Source: Glutinoglossum americanum (taxonomy: Eukaryota > Ascomycota > Geoglossomycetes > Geoglossales > Geoglossaceae). Taken from it: 45,915 nt of DNA. The notes under the pieces are model-generated. The model did not search any database. It saw only the letters and a program-made list of their open reading frames with translations, and had not been told where the DNA came from. This document shows, in pieces, positions 34,673-45,604 of the stretch. The stretch is from assembly GCA_020080175.1 (NCBI GenBank), contig JAGHQL010000199.1, forward strand, positions 1 to 45,915. The letters run 5' to 3'. The translations under genes and the position numbers were made by a program. Every line of letters starts with the position of its first letter. Within the stretch, counting starts at the first letter, position 1.

Positions 34673-35650
34673 TCATGTGCCTTTTGATGCTCCTGAAGGC
34701 TGTGCCCTTGGCAAGCCCCTGTCCGCCTCTACGGTCGGTGTGAAATCAAGTTCTTGTAGTGGATGTGATGATCTACCCGCCTCTGCTAGAGGGTTAGGTT
34801 CGAGCTCGTGAGGCCAGGAATTCCCCAGACGCAAAGTCTGCGCTATCGACGACCCTCCGCGTACCTCCACTGGATGGTTGGAATTAATCTCATGCTTGAG
34901 ATTTGTGGGGCTTGAAAGCGGCAATAATCCCTGATGAAGGTCTGGATTGCGGTAGCGGACTTGACAGACAATGACCCAGATGGCATTTGATAAAAGTATT
35001 ACAACCAGCACTCTACAATAGACAAATCAGCATAGGGACACTTGCTTACACTCACCAGTCTCTCCAGCGAGGTGCTGGTTCCTCCCAACTGGTCTTTCCC
35101 GGTATGTTGTTCGGATTGGGGGGTCCGGCTAGGATTACTATAATAAGATACGCAATCGCAACCACCAGCTCCCATGTTGCTGTCCAGAACAGCCTGCGGC
35201 GATAAAAGCGTCTCCATTTCCATTCATTTCGCCGATTCAGATCTAGGAACTTTGTATCGTTGGATGTGAAGTAGTGGCATGTGAGGGTGCCAGCAGGGGG
35301 CCAGGTAGCGCTAACCTGCAGGTCAAGGCCCAGGCTACCAGCTGACAAGTGAAAGGCGATGAGAACAGCGACGAGGAGGATAAGGAAGGGGAGTCTGACT
35401 ACGTTGAGACTTTACCTATTCCCAACTAACAGAAGCACGCTGTCTACGATAGTTAAAAATATCAATAACTCAGCATATAATTTTACTTGCAGTTATCAAG
35501 GAGGATAGGAGAGAAGCTTGCGCAGAAGTAGCAGCAAATATTTCATGCCTCCTAGCTCTGGTAAGTGCTGAAATGGGTATTGCAAAAATGAGGCGAGGTT
35601 AACTGACTGACTCTTGTTGTGGGGTTACGCTTGGCGGGATCAGCTTCATA
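34673..35650 (-). pseudogene. Decayed multi-pass membrane protein gene
   Basis: On the minus strand, pieces of a fungal integral-membrane protein can be read from about 35580 down to 34673. They are SLLSSLITASKIIC followed by TGA, ILLVxxIFLTIVDSVLLLVGNR followed by TAA, RLPFLILLVAVLIAFHLSAGSLGLDLQVSATW, CHYFTSNDTKFL and WELVVAIAYLIIVILAGPPNPN. After a GTGAGT..TGTAG intron (about 35029-34991) comes VLVVILLSNAIWVIVCQVRYRN and a polar tail. About four hydrophobic segments remain. In-frame stops occur twice near the front, and the splice junction itself makes TGA. The TGA codons fit TGG-to-TGA changes. The family (four-helix membrane proteins with a conserved SAGSLGLDLQ loop) is of unknown function. 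Confidence 0.6.
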
Positions 35651-35829
35651 CGCCGCGTATCCTAAGACAATATCTTTCTACCCACTAGGCAAACCCATAG
35701 CCTTCCACAGTACTGTTCACACTTGTAGGGACGATTGGCCCGTCTCGTAATATATGCAGGACCCTACAGGAGATTCGGACCGCTGGATCCCGGTGCTGTA
35801 TATATTCGAGGTTCCTTCGTCCAACAGAA

Positions 35830-37270
35830 ATGGAGTCGTCTCCACTCCAGAGGCAGCAGGAGGGGATGGAAGTGATTCCGTCGGAGATCCAGCAGACAGG
35901 AATGGAGGCCGTTCTGCCAAGTGTACCTATTTCGCAGGATGCAATAATCCACAACCGGCGTGATCTAGGGAAAAGGTTCCGGAGATGGTCATTCATATCT
36001 GTAGCACTGCTAGTTGTTATCACTCTCGCAGTAGTTCTCCCGACGACTATTCGTCGCAAGCACAGGTAAGAGAGCTAAATGAGTCCTGCTAATACCTTCG
36101 AACTTACTTCACTGCAGTCGCCCAAGCCCTAGCCCCACTTCCAGCGTCCCCACGCCGTCTAGTCTCCCACTACCTGACTCTGGTATTTACGACAATACTG
36201 GCATAGCAGCGCTTGGTTCAGAGGATGGCACGGGGGGTTTCCACCTATTTTATCAGCATCAGAGTGGCCAGATCAGATTCGCGACGTACAGGTCTGGAGG
36301 TTGGTTTAAGGACAACCCTAGCAATATCGTAACAAAAGATGCCAGGAATGGCACTGCACTCGCAGGGATAGGATATGTGGAGAACAGTACGCACTATGTA
36401 AGTGCAGATACTTGAGAGAAAGTAATCAAACTTATCTCGCTCACAGATGCACATTCTTTTCGTTGATGTTAAAAGCAATCTGCAAGAGACGATATACGAT
36501 AACATTACTAATATATGGTCCCCTGGATCTCTCGGAGGGAGGTGGCCCGTCCCTAAAGTCCGACGCATCGCCCTAGGGGGATGCTACACTCCGCTTTGGG
36601 GCCAACCTGACGGTTCGCCAGAAACCTTGGCACCGTCGATGGGTATTCAATATGGGTCCACGAACTATGCCATCCAGCAGCTCTGTTGGCGCCCACCGTC
36701 TGGCTGGGTTCTCTGCTGGGTTAGAGGGGACTTCAACCCGACAGCAGGAGCTACCTGCACGTATTCGTCTAATCGCGGCAGTATCTCAAATATTTGGTTG
36801 CAGAATGTCAGAGGTAATGGACTCCAGCAAGTATGGTACGAACACGATCCGAATAATCCGGATAATAACACTGCATTTGAAGTATGGAATGGTAATGATA
36901 TGGGGCCTCTTTGATACAAGTATCTGCTAACGTGATTTTTCCAGGTGTCACCTATACAGACATGAAGTTCGGTTCTGCAATTGGCGTTGTAAGCTACGAG
37001 CGCCTCTACCATTACGTCTACATTCAAAACACTGCCGACACAGTCATAGAGGTCGACATAATGGGTGAAGCCCGGGAAACAAGAGTCAGAAACACTACAG
37101 GTATAGATCGAGGTTTGCCAGACACGTGGATAGCCAGTATTGTAGAACCTTTAGGATCAGCAGATAAAGATATCCACCTTTTTTTTCAAACACAGAATGG
37201 CAAGATCACACAATTTGTGCGGGGTATTGAGCACAGCGTATGGGTTAATAGGGGATTTGTACCGCTGTAA
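35830..37270 (+). CDS. Membrane-anchored lectin-like beta-propeller protein
   Basis: Four exons, 35830-36065, 36118-36397, 36447-36891 and 36945-37270, all in frame, give 428 residues. The three introns are 52, 49 and 53 nt, and two have clear GCTAAT/GCTAAC branch sites. A cytosolic head of about 57 residues is followed by a membrane helix (SFISVALLVVITLAVVLPT, about 57-75) and a Ser/Pro stalk, so the C-terminal domain faces outside. That domain has propeller-like units such as TGIAALGS..GFHLFYQHQSGQIRFATYRSGGW, HILFVD..SNLQETIYD and IGVVSYERLYHYVYIQNTADTVIEV. They resemble the fucose-specific (AAL-type) lectin family and its many transmembrane relatives in Pezizomycotina. Sugar-contact residues (Arg, Glu, Trp) occur in some units, but binding cannot be predicted. 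The gene is intact, unlike both upstream neighbours. A 138-bp MITE-like element starts two bases after the stop codon. Confidence 0.82.
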
Positions 37271-37272
37271 TA

Positions 37273-37410
37273 GGGGTACTGTGGAGGCTTAAGTTCAACC
37301 GGTAGGTAGAAGGATGATTGATCCTAATGAGCAGCTCCGCTGCTCATGGGCCTGCCCCTGCCAAGACTATTACTAATAAGCGGGCCCAGAAATACTCTCC
37401 ACAGTACCCC
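37273..37410. mobile_element. MITE-like element with 14-bp terminal inverted repeats
   Basis: GGGGTACTGTGGAG at 37273-37286 is exactly inverted at 37397-37410 (CTCCACAGTACCCC). Inside lies a second stem, ATGAGCAGC/GCTGCTCAT (37327-37347), and a GGGCC/GGCCC pair. The 138 bp carry no frame. This is the form of a small non-autonomous DNA transposon. A clean target-site duplication is not visible; TA precedes the left end only. It starts two bases past the lectin-like gene's stop codon and so lies in its 3' UTR. Confidence 0.7.
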
Positions 37411-39091
37411 CGACCCTGAGAATTTAATTTTAACCTAGGTTGTAAACAGGATCTGGCTGCGACAAAAATGTCTAGTCCGGACTGGCGTTGTCTGACCAAA
37501 CCTCTACGCTGTTGGATATTGACACAAGGCAACAGACACCACCAAAGGCGGATTCAGGGGTTGATTGGATGGCATAGTCAAGGATGGTACAATATATAGA
37601 GCGGGGCAGGATCCAATTTCACAGCTACATGGTGCCTTGGTTTTATATCTGCTGGCTTAAGGGATTACCCAACGTTCGGGCACTCCCCGACAGTCGTTCT
37701 TGAGTAGGGATTTTCCCCCGTATGTTACCCGCGATAGGTCGATCTTTTGATAAGCTTTCTAGATGCTCTACGGGGGTTCTTTCCCGATGCAAACTCTCGA
37801 TGCACTGCTGAGGACACCTAGAGCTAGTGAATGGGAGAAAGCATAAAGGTCAGTAGTGTGACCTTAATTCAGATTCAACTTCACCTACACGTCGAGTTGT
37901 TTGTCTATTCATATACCCTCCGATAAAGCAAATCTCTTCCCTAAAGTATGGCCGGAGCGAAGCCATTAGAGCTGGGTCCTGAGTACCTGTGCGGCACCTA
38001 TGCTGCGTCTAGCCCATCGAATTCCCCTCAAATAGGTCTAGAGAATACAGACAGTCTCCAACAGACTGCTCTTCTAAGGAGAATGAGTCTCGGGATTTGC
38101 TATCCGAGCTTAACGCGACCTCTCAGATGCCCCCAAGCCGCAGTATATCATCCAAAAGTGACGACGATCTACTGGATGTTGATAACGACCCTGAGTCTTT
38201 CTACAGATATCCTAGCCAAAAATTTTCCCTAAGGCCAGGCGATAGTGTCGTCTTCACTTGTTCCCGGATACCGAGATAGAGGAGAAGGCTGGAGCTTTCA
38301 ATGCAGGTTTCAAGATAATGTATGTCTCCCTTACCCAAAATAAAGGTATGTAGCTGATGTCACCCACCTCCAGTTGGGACCTAGACGCTTGCAATATAAG
38401 ACTGTAGAGTCGTCTGAGAGTGAGGAGATGAGCAACAACAGAACAAAATATTCATTTGTCATCTGCCGGCAGTTTGGTATGCAACCTGTCTTATGCCTAA
38501 TTTTATGCAAAATAATAACGTGTTATAAGACAAGCTTGATATCGAGTTAAGGGAAATGCGAAACATCGTCTATTGGGTATTGAGAAAAGTAATGTCAAGT
38601 ACCTTCAAGGAACATAACCTAACCGTAAGAGAATCACATTTAAAGATTTTGTTGAATCATCTTCTAACATCTACTTTAGGTCGATGTGAATATTCTACTC
38701 AGCATCCTTCCTCGACTTAAACTATTTAGCTGTCAAACAAGCGAGCGAACTTGTCAGAACCCAGAAGGTACTGGCTCGCGGGCGAGTTTAGAACGACGAG
38801 GTGACGAAACAAGTAAAGAGTGAATTTGTGAATATTAAATATTAAGTATATTAGGTACCTTAGATGCATTAAGTATTCTAAAGTAAATACGAGTAGATCA
38901 TGCTTTCTACCTGAGGCTCAACTAGTATTATCGTGCCTCACGCTCACATATTCGAACTTGCATCTTGCATTCATAAAAGATGCTTTTTTACTCACGGCTC
39001 TTTTCTCACCCCCTCTCCACCACCACAACCACCACCATAACAGCATGAACCCATAAATAAGGGGGTAAGGGGGTAAGGGAATAAGGGAATC
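37411..39091. other. Spacer with one doubtful coding stretch
   Basis: No recognised gene. At 37948-38279 two overlapping frames (one beginning MAGAKPLELGPEYLCGTY, the other reading SKSDDDLLDVDNDPESF) look faintly protein-like and could be exons of an unknown or decayed gene. From 38600 to 39000 the sequence is AT-rich and empty. GGGGTAAGG-type tandems occur just before the next start codon (39060-39086). Confidence 0.35.
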
Positions 39092-40396
39092 ATGCCTCTC
39101 AACTACACCGCCGCACCCTCCTCCCGCATCTCCAAATCCTCCACCCGCAACCCTCTCAACCGGCGCTCAACAAGCTCTCCCTTCTCCTCCCACCCCCGAC
39201 GAAAGCCCACCCCGCGCACCAATAAATCCCACAACGGACCCCCCCAAGACTCGGCCGACGAATATGACGACGACAACGGCCCCAACAACACCTCCCGCCT
39301 CCCGGACACCGGCGTGATCGCCTCTCTCTCCACCGACCTCGCCCTCCGCGATGTCGCCCAAGCCCTCCGCTACATCCGCACCAACATGTTCACGCCCCTC
39401 CCCGAGCGAGCAACGGGTATGTCCAGCACGCGCGTGGCCGAGGTCCTGAATTTCCGGCGCGCGCTGCCGCCCATCGTGACGGTTGCGCACGTGCACGCGC
39501 TGCTGAACGCGCCGACGATGGCGGAGAGGGAGATTGTGGAGCTGGTGCAGGGAGGGGTGGTGAGGAAGATCGTCGTCCCTGGGCGCGGGGGGATGGGGGC
39601 TGGGGTCGGGGAGGGGCTGGTGCTGGTGGAGGAGTGGGAGAAGGTCGCGAGGGAGAGTACGGAGTTGACGGAGGAGCTTAAACGTATCTACAATTACCCA
39701 ATTCCTTATATATATATTAACCCACAAACCCCCTAACCCCCACCACAACAAACAGAAACCCTCCTCCACCACCTCCGCACCAACCCCGCCGCCCTAACCC
39801 TCCCGCACTCTCTCTTCACCCCAAAAGACGCCACGGCCCTCCTCCACGCCGGCTTCCTCACAAACTCCACCCAATCCTGGACCACCACAGACGTCTACTC
39901 CCAACCATCCCCCTCCCTCCTCGGAACCCTCACCTCCCTCTCCAGCCTCGCCACCCGCGCCCCCTCCGGCTCCCTCGCCGCCGTCGGCGGCCAAGCCGCC
40001 ATCCTCAACGCCGGCGGGAGCCTCAGCACCACCGTCACCACCGACAACCGCGGAGGCGGCGAATTCCACCTCGCCCTCCCCAACGCAGGCGCCCACCTCC
40101 GCCTCCTCACATCCGCACGAACGCACCTCCTGGCCCTCCTCGCGAAATCCCCGCACCGCGAAGCCCCGCTCTCTCTCCTCCGCGAGCGCTGGGACGGCGG
40201 CGTCGGCCGCCCGGACGCCAAAACCCCCGGGGCCGCCGCCGCCGCCGTCCTCCCCGGGAAAACCAGGAAGTGGCGCGCTTTCTACGGGCTGCGGTTCGAG
40301 TGGGTGCTGGGCGAGTGCGTGGGCGCGGGATTGGTGGAGCTGTTTGAGACGGGGAGTGTGGGGCAGGGCGTTAGGGCTACCGGGAAGAAGGGGTAG
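39092..40396 (+). CDS. STK19-family (winged-helix) protein
   Basis: Two exons, 39092-39683 and 39756-40396, encode 410 residues. Intron 39684-39755 contains CCCTAACCCC. The first 70 residues are basic and Ser/Pro-rich, likely disordered. The family core then follows: DTGVIASLSTDLALRDVAQALRYI, then LPPIVTVAHVHALLNAPTMAEREIVELVQ, VRKIVVPGRG, and at the end RKWRAFYGLRFEWVLGECVGAGLVELFETGSVGQGVRA. The protein was once annotated as Ser/Thr kinase 19. It has no kinase motifs, and work on the human homologue describes tandem winged-helix domains, DNA binding and a role in transcription-coupled repair. The fungal members are little studied. Codon use is very GC-rich, especially in exon 2. It is convergent with the FunK1 relic downstream. 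Confidence 0.85.
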
Positions 40397-40803
40397 TTGG
40401 ATGGGGTGGGGTGGAATTCGGAGCTTAGAGCTCTTCCCCATCCGGGCGGACTAAGGAAGAAAAGACTTCCCCCCAAATCGGGGAAAGGAAAGTCACGAGA
40501 ACGTGGGATTCAGGCATGTGGAATATGGGTTTCTCTCAGCCCCCCCCTCCCTTGGTGACATTCATTCCCGCAGACTACCGCCTGCACTACATATATCTTA
40601 TGTGGTATTCGTGACGAAAAGGGCTGTGAACCGCGGCTCCCTTGTCAATGTTCCCGCATCGCAGCGCTCCTCTAGAAACAAGGTTATATGTGTACTGCTC
40701 GAATATGCTCGAGGAAAAGATCTAGTAATGAAAGATTCTGGGAGAGATTGGAGACTGAACGAGCCCCCCCTTAATTTTAGCTTCTTCTGAAAATTGTTAT
40801 TGG
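40397..40803. other. Convergent spacer
   Basis: Holds the 3' end of the STK19-family gene and the end of the minus-strand FunK1 relic. No gene is seen. Confidence 0.5.
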
Positions 40804-41690
40804 CTACTGGCGATAAGTCACGATGGCGCTGTCGGGCGCGTTGACTATACCGTTGTACATGCTATTGATCCACTTGGACTCGCTGGATGTTCCGGTGAAG
40901 AGCGCTTCGTCTCAAATTGGAAACAGCACACGATGCAACTTTTCAGTCAAATCGAATTGCGGTGGGAACTCGGCAGCGATGTTCTCAAACCCTCTCTTGC
41001 TGATATCCCAACCCTTATTTCCGGCTATGCCTCCATACATAGGTTCCTGTGTACCAGCGTCGAAGCCTGCTTGTCTCTGGCGAATTCTTATTTCTCTTTT
41101 GACCGTGACAGATGATTACCCGCAAAAAGATGTGGGAAAATGACTCTGAGTCGCGGCGGTAGGCGTGCGCTCTGCCTTCAGGCGTCTCGATTGCCATGAT
41201 TTCCGTAGTACCAGTGCGGTGTCTTGCTCCGTTTGGGCCACCGTCCAGCTCGGGTCTTCTTTCTTTTCTGCATCCGCGATGGTGATAATATTGTTCTTGG
41301 AAACATCACGATGGAGTATCTTTCCGTCTTGATAAGGAGATCTATGGCCTTTGCTGACAGCACGGCACACCTCCAAAAACTCCCAGACAGACTTGGACTT
41401 GTAAATTGCCCGTCCTGGGGGGGGAGACGACTAGGCAACAGGATATCCGATTGTCGAACGATCCATCGTCGGTGAAGCAAGGTAGATGTGGTCTCGACCG
41501 GTGTAGTCCCTCTGCACTCTCTTCGGGATGGCAGAGCTGTTTAGGCATGTGACAAAACGCGCGGTGTATCTGCAATGTACAAGCGACGAAGGTCGTACCC
41601 CGGCTGCAGCTGCAGCCGCCACCGATTGACCGCTTGCGGGAAGCGGGGTACAGAAGTCGAGGCTGTTGCGAGGCACGCCCTCGAGCATTC
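40804..41690 (-). pseudogene. FunK1-type fungal kinase relic, frameshifted
   Basis: Read on the minus strand, order and wording match FunK1 kinases. IPKRVQRDYTGRDHIYLAS is at about 41540-41480. The catalytic stretch VCRAVSKGHRSPYQDGKILHRDVSKNNII is at about 41370-41290, with the HRD at 41310. GARHRTGTTEIMAIE and YRRDSESF are at about 41240-41120. The C-terminus is GFENIAAEFPPQFDL, HRVLFPI, a stop, ALFTGTSS and YNGIVNAPDSAIVTYRQ, with the terminal stop at 40804-40806. The pieces lie in at least two frames and one internal stop occurs, so there are three or more disruptions. It retains the catalytic loop that the 20-kb relic lacks, so the two are independent losses. The upstream edge (41664-41707) is shared, inverted, with positions 11-55. 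Confidence 0.78.
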
Positions 41691-43289
41691 CGCTCAGGGG
41701 TTACGACATCATGAGGCTCGGGCATTGCTCGCACAGACTCTTATGAAGCCATAGAGCCATGATACCTCGTATTGAGGTGTTTGCGACGTCCAGTCTCTTC
41801 AATTTCTGACTGGCCACTTCCTAATTAGGAGGGTGCTTGATGAACCCCGCGGTCCTTGGTGCTCTGCAGGGCATATATATCCCTCGCCCGACTTCGCTCT
41901 TCCTAACAGCATTATCAGTTTAATAAGAGAGACACCATACTTCAGCCTCTTGGCATGTTCTCGGTACCCGAAGCATGTGGCAGCTTCCTGCCGCCAATGC
42001 TTCGGCCGCCACGGTCAGCTCCGAAGCATATGAGCTTCTCGATACCCCCTCATTATCGTGGCAAGTTCAAGCAATTCAATATATTCAATTCTAGCTGTAT
42101 TCGTGCTTCCTTCGTGCCTCGTAGCCCGTTTCTAATAGAGGCTGGATAACTCCGGTGGAGATGATGACGGGAGTGCCTCCCAGCTGCGCTCGGCCCGGTG
42201 AGCGGCGGCTCCCAGGGTGTGCGTGTCAACTCCCGGCTGTCCGTCCCACAAGGCTCGGCAACACCGAAACCGGTCACAGTGGATCCCAGCATCTGGCGCC
42301 TTAGTTTTTCACCTGGCCATCACTGGCCGTCACTGGCCGTCACTGGCCGTCGCTGAGCAACGCAAGAACACTCTACTTTTGCGGGGCAAAGCAGCCGTGA
42401 TTCTAACGGACGAGAGTCACCCAGGCTGCCATATCCCTACTGTTGCAGACTGAAGTGCTCTAGATAATGCTAGGAGCCTCCAACCCTGGCGAATCACGAC
42501 TAGCCTGTTGAGGAACATACCCTAGCCCTGACTCAGCCAAATAACAGTCGTTAGAATGTTTTCTCCTTACAGGCTAATAAACCACATCTCATTTTTCCTA
42601 ATTGTTTACGATAGAAGTTGATCAACTCATCGTCCGCCCCCAACACAACCCCCTGATGTTACGACGGTCATCCGCTGTGCATGTCGCTAGGAATCGGTCA
42701 GGAGCTCTCTTCGAATTGAGCCAGGGGCAATCTTGCATTAAAGGAGTTGGGAGAGCGCTGGAGTCTGTTTATTTACTAATACGAGGCGATCTCCAGTATT
42801 CGGAATCAAGGCTGACCCTAACAAATATGAGCTACACGGCCGAGTTATTATTCTACATGCACGTCGTATTCCGTTGTGGGCCTTCTGTTGCCGGTTGCTT
42901 TGTTTGAGCAGCTCACTCATATATTAGGCCCTCTATTAAGCTCTACTCATACAATTAACAGTGATGGCCCGGGGGGAGGGTCTGGGACAGTCCTTGGACA
43001 TGCGAATTACAACGACATAACCTGTGGGGAAGACTTTCATTCTAGAGGCTAATCACAGGGCACTACGCAAGGCACATCGTAGCCTCGCCAATTCGAGTCC
43101 CCGCACGAGATAGTGAATCATCTATTGCACACGATAGGCTAACCGTAAACATACGATGGAGTCTCATCTAGTACCACGACCAACGTTGAAAGTATGCTTC
43201 CAAGGGGGCAAACTCTCTCATTCGGGAACTCGGGGTAAATACGGCCTACCTAGCTGCCTAGCCAGTGACCTCTACGATTCACCTCCCGG
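41691..43289. other. Spacer
   Basis: No gene is supported in 1.6 kb; short frames on both strands look random. A 10-bp tandem repeat occurs at 42311-42351. The composition is typical of the accessory blocks. Confidence 0.5.
42311..42351. repeat. Short tandem repeat (10-bp unit, 4 copies)
   Basis: Four copies of a unit close to CACTGGCCGT run head to tail. The first copy differs slightly. Non-coding. Confidence 0.8.
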
Positions 43290-43316
43290 CCAATGCCCCA
43301 AAGGAAGATATAAATA
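43290..43316 (+). promoter_or_regulatory. CCAAT and TATA elements of the defensin-like gene
   Basis: CCAAT lies at 43290-43294 and a textbook TATAAATA at 43309-43316, 120 bp before the start codon. Their spacing and orientation fit a strong fungal promoter for the secreted peptide gene. Confidence 0.6.
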
Positions 43317-43435
43317 CGAGCCTTCCCTCCGACCTTCATCACTACAGCGCCTCCTGCATCTACAGCCCAGTCAACACCACTCTCTCACAGCCACAAAATT
43401 TTGACCATCCAATTCCTCACCCTCAAACACCCAAA

Positions 43436-43678
43436 ATGAAGACCAACTTTATCCTCTTCATCACCGCTCTGGCTGCCTCTACCGGCGTCCTTGCTGCCCC
43501 CGGGTCAACCGAGGCCCTGGATGCCGCCCACAATAACGATAACTGCTTCCATCCAAGCTCCTGCTCATCATTCTGGTCGGGCAAGTGCGAAGAATACTGT
43601 GATGGGCGGGGCTTTTCCCACATGACCGACGATGGCTGTGGCTGGATCGGTGAGAGGTGCTGCTGCATTGTCCCGTAG
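43436..43678 (+). CDS. Small secreted cysteine-rich protein, defensin-like
   Basis: A single exon of 80 residues; ATG 43436 follows CACCCAAA, a good fungal start context. The first 20 residues are a signal peptide (MKTNFILFITALAASTGVLA, then AP). After a short acidic propeptide-like segment, the mature part of about 45 residues has eight cysteines. The spacing is C-x5-C-x7-C-x3-C, then a Gly-Cys (DDGC), then C-C-C near the end. C-x3-C, then GC, then C-x-C is the spacing of the cysteine-stabilised alpha-beta fold of defensins. Eight cysteines would give four disulfides. Fungal members of this fold are antimicrobial peptides or host-interaction effectors. I do not recognise a named orthologue. 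The CCAAT and TATA elements just upstream support a real, well-expressed gene. Confidence 0.82.
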   Translation: MKTNFILFITALAASTGVLAAPGSTEALDAAHNNDNCFHPSSCSSFWSGKCEEYCDGRGFSHMTDDGCGWIGERCCCIVP

Positions 43679-44823
43679 GCGCACCGCGGGCATCTGGCTA
43701 GGGGGCCTTTCATGGCCGGTAGGTTGGTTAGCCTTAGTAATATTCGTAATAGTTCCTTGTGCTAATTACGCATTGCTAGATTAAGGATCCTGTCTTTGCG
43801 GCTCGTGAATTAGCCAACATGCAGAAAGCTACGGTTCGGTGAGACGAGGAGGGGGATGAAAGGGGGGAATGAGGATTCTTTTTCCTTAATGAGATTTGGG
43901 GGGGGAGGGGGCTTTTTTTTGGCATAAAGATTGACTGTTTTTGACATGCTTGTAGAGTAGATCTAAGGCGGTTACCGGGCCAAACGAGAGTAGTTGATAA
44001 CGTAACCCGCTCTCCAAGCTTTACCTGCCCAGACTCTGAATCAAGGGACTAACAACAACAAGTACTGCAAGAGAGCTAGCTAGTAGAGGAAAGAACCCGA
44101 AAATAAATAAATATCGTGACAACCCCCTAAGAGATGCCTCAAAAAACAGCGCCAGAACCAAGGCTGGGTGAGTTTTCGCACAATATCTAATCCGTCTAAT
44201 CCGTCTAATTCGTCTAAAGGAACGAGAGCGCCATAACCCTCAACAAATAGCAACCCTTCATACCTTGCTTGTCAAATGATTAGACGACCGGCTCCCGATA
44301 GGTCTCTAGAACCCCTGACTCGGCCAAGAGAGCCCCCCTGGCTAGTCACCGGGCTACCCGCGCCAGCCGAGTCGATATCCCCGGCGGTGATCGATGACGT
44401 CACAGCAGCGAGGCGACGCGACCACCACATCCCAACACGACGACGAACACAAACGGCACCAAACCCGATTCAAAGCAACCACATCGGAGTCGGGACTCAC
44501 CCGGAGACGGGAGTTCCGTCCGGCCTCGCAGACTCGGGGTTGCGTCTACCGCGGGGTCTCCCCATCCCAGCATCGCCCCTTCCGCACCAAGGCAAGATCG
44601 CCCATGCCGGTCCGCGCGGAGGGACGCCCCTGCGAGTAAGGCTCGACCACGTGTGTGTGTGCGTTGCTGCCGCGAGCACCGATGAGAATTGCTGCCCGCG
44701 TATACACACATATACTCCTGCGCGCACACGCGCAGCTAAAAAAACGGTTTTCTTCCTTCTCCTGCTGCCGAACATACAGATCCGCAGACTCGTTCCCGCG
44801 TTTTGCGGGCCCTACGTGCAGCT
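43679..44823. other. Spacer
   Basis: Contains the 3' end of the peptide gene, a CCGTCTAAT-type tandem at about 44188-44214, and the GC-richer upstream region of the next gene with GTGTGTGTG (about 44652) and a CACACACAT run near 44703. The long frame 44276-44968 lacks family features and runs into the next gene out of frame. Confidence 0.5.
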
Positions 44824-45258
44824 ATGCCGGAAAGGTGGGTTGCGAAAGGCATTGCGGCTGGGTTTGTGGGCGGCGCGAGCGGGTGTATCGTTCTTGTGGT
44901 GTTTTCGGCGATTGCGACGGCGCGTGATCGTGAGGACGGGGTGGCTATCGCGCATCTTTGTCTGGTAAGTATGGGACCGAGGTGTCCCTTGCAGTATATA
45001 TGTCAGACATTTCTAACGGCGATCCAGTCGATTCCTCTGCTTATCCTTATTATCACAGCTGTAGCGTTGTACGCCAGCGAACGGGGGATATCCCGGGCGA
45101 TCATGCTTGTTGACACGTTTATTTGGCTCGGCCTGCTTGTTTCGCTTGTTAGCGTTCCGAGATCGAGGGCGAAGCTAAGTCACGACTACAAAGATCAATC
45201 ACAATATCATGTGCATCCTTACTTTGGGATGATTGTCATTGATTGCTGCGAGCTGTAA
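44824..45258 (+). CDS. Small multi-pass membrane protein of unknown function
   Basis: Two exons, 44824-44964 and 45028-45258, give 123 residues. Intron 44965-45027 has GTAAGT, TTCTAACG and CCAG. The start is ATG 44824 (MPERWVAKG). Three membrane helices are visible: GIAAGFVGGASGCIVLVVFSAI, then SIPLLILIITAVALYAS, then AIMLVDTFIWLGLLVSLVSV. The intron is 63 nt long, a multiple of three with no stop, so retention would add 21 residues; the strong splice signals favour removal. The hydrophilic tail after residue about 90 may be read-through into a further intron, in which case more exons lie downstream. The family is not recognised. Confidence 0.6.
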   Translation: MPERWVAKGIAAGFVGGASGCIVLVVFSAIATARDREDGVAIAHLCLVSMGPRCPLQYICQTFLTAIQSIPLLILIITAVALYASERGISRAIMLVDTFIWLGLLVSLVSVPRSRAKLSHDYKDQSQYHVHPYFGMIVIDCCEL

Positions 45259-45604
45259 GATTGGTATCTTTCCCGCTGCGCTAAGGAGCTAATGTCGTAC
45301 AACTCTAGAATTATAGGCCTGGCTGGTGCAGTATAAGTGGTGCGGTGTGAGGACCCTCGATGCCAAGGCTACACGAGGGCACTTCGACGTTGAGGACTCT
45401 AGGAGGTTCGATGACAGTCTGACGTCACGCCTCGCAACGACCGCGATGGGTAGCCGCCTGGTCTACGTCTGGGTAAGACTTGGGTGCGCGGATGTTACGG
45501 ATTGGCTTGATGGCTCGAGGGTGACTAAGCGTCGGCCTGGTTTGAAATATGAAGTAGGCGGAAATAAGCTTGATTCTAGCAGGCGGGAGATATATAAGAC
45601 TGAT

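Noticed and set aside
40823-41143. Plus-strand frames, one beginning MQLFSQIELRWELG, that looked like a gene
   Set aside because: The minus strand of the same bases reads the C-terminus of FunK1 (GFENIAAEFPPQFDL), a better and family-supported explanation.
44276-44968. 230-codon plus-strand frame
   Set aside because: Arg/Pro-rich GC-driven frame with no family features; it overlaps the membrane-protein start in another frame.
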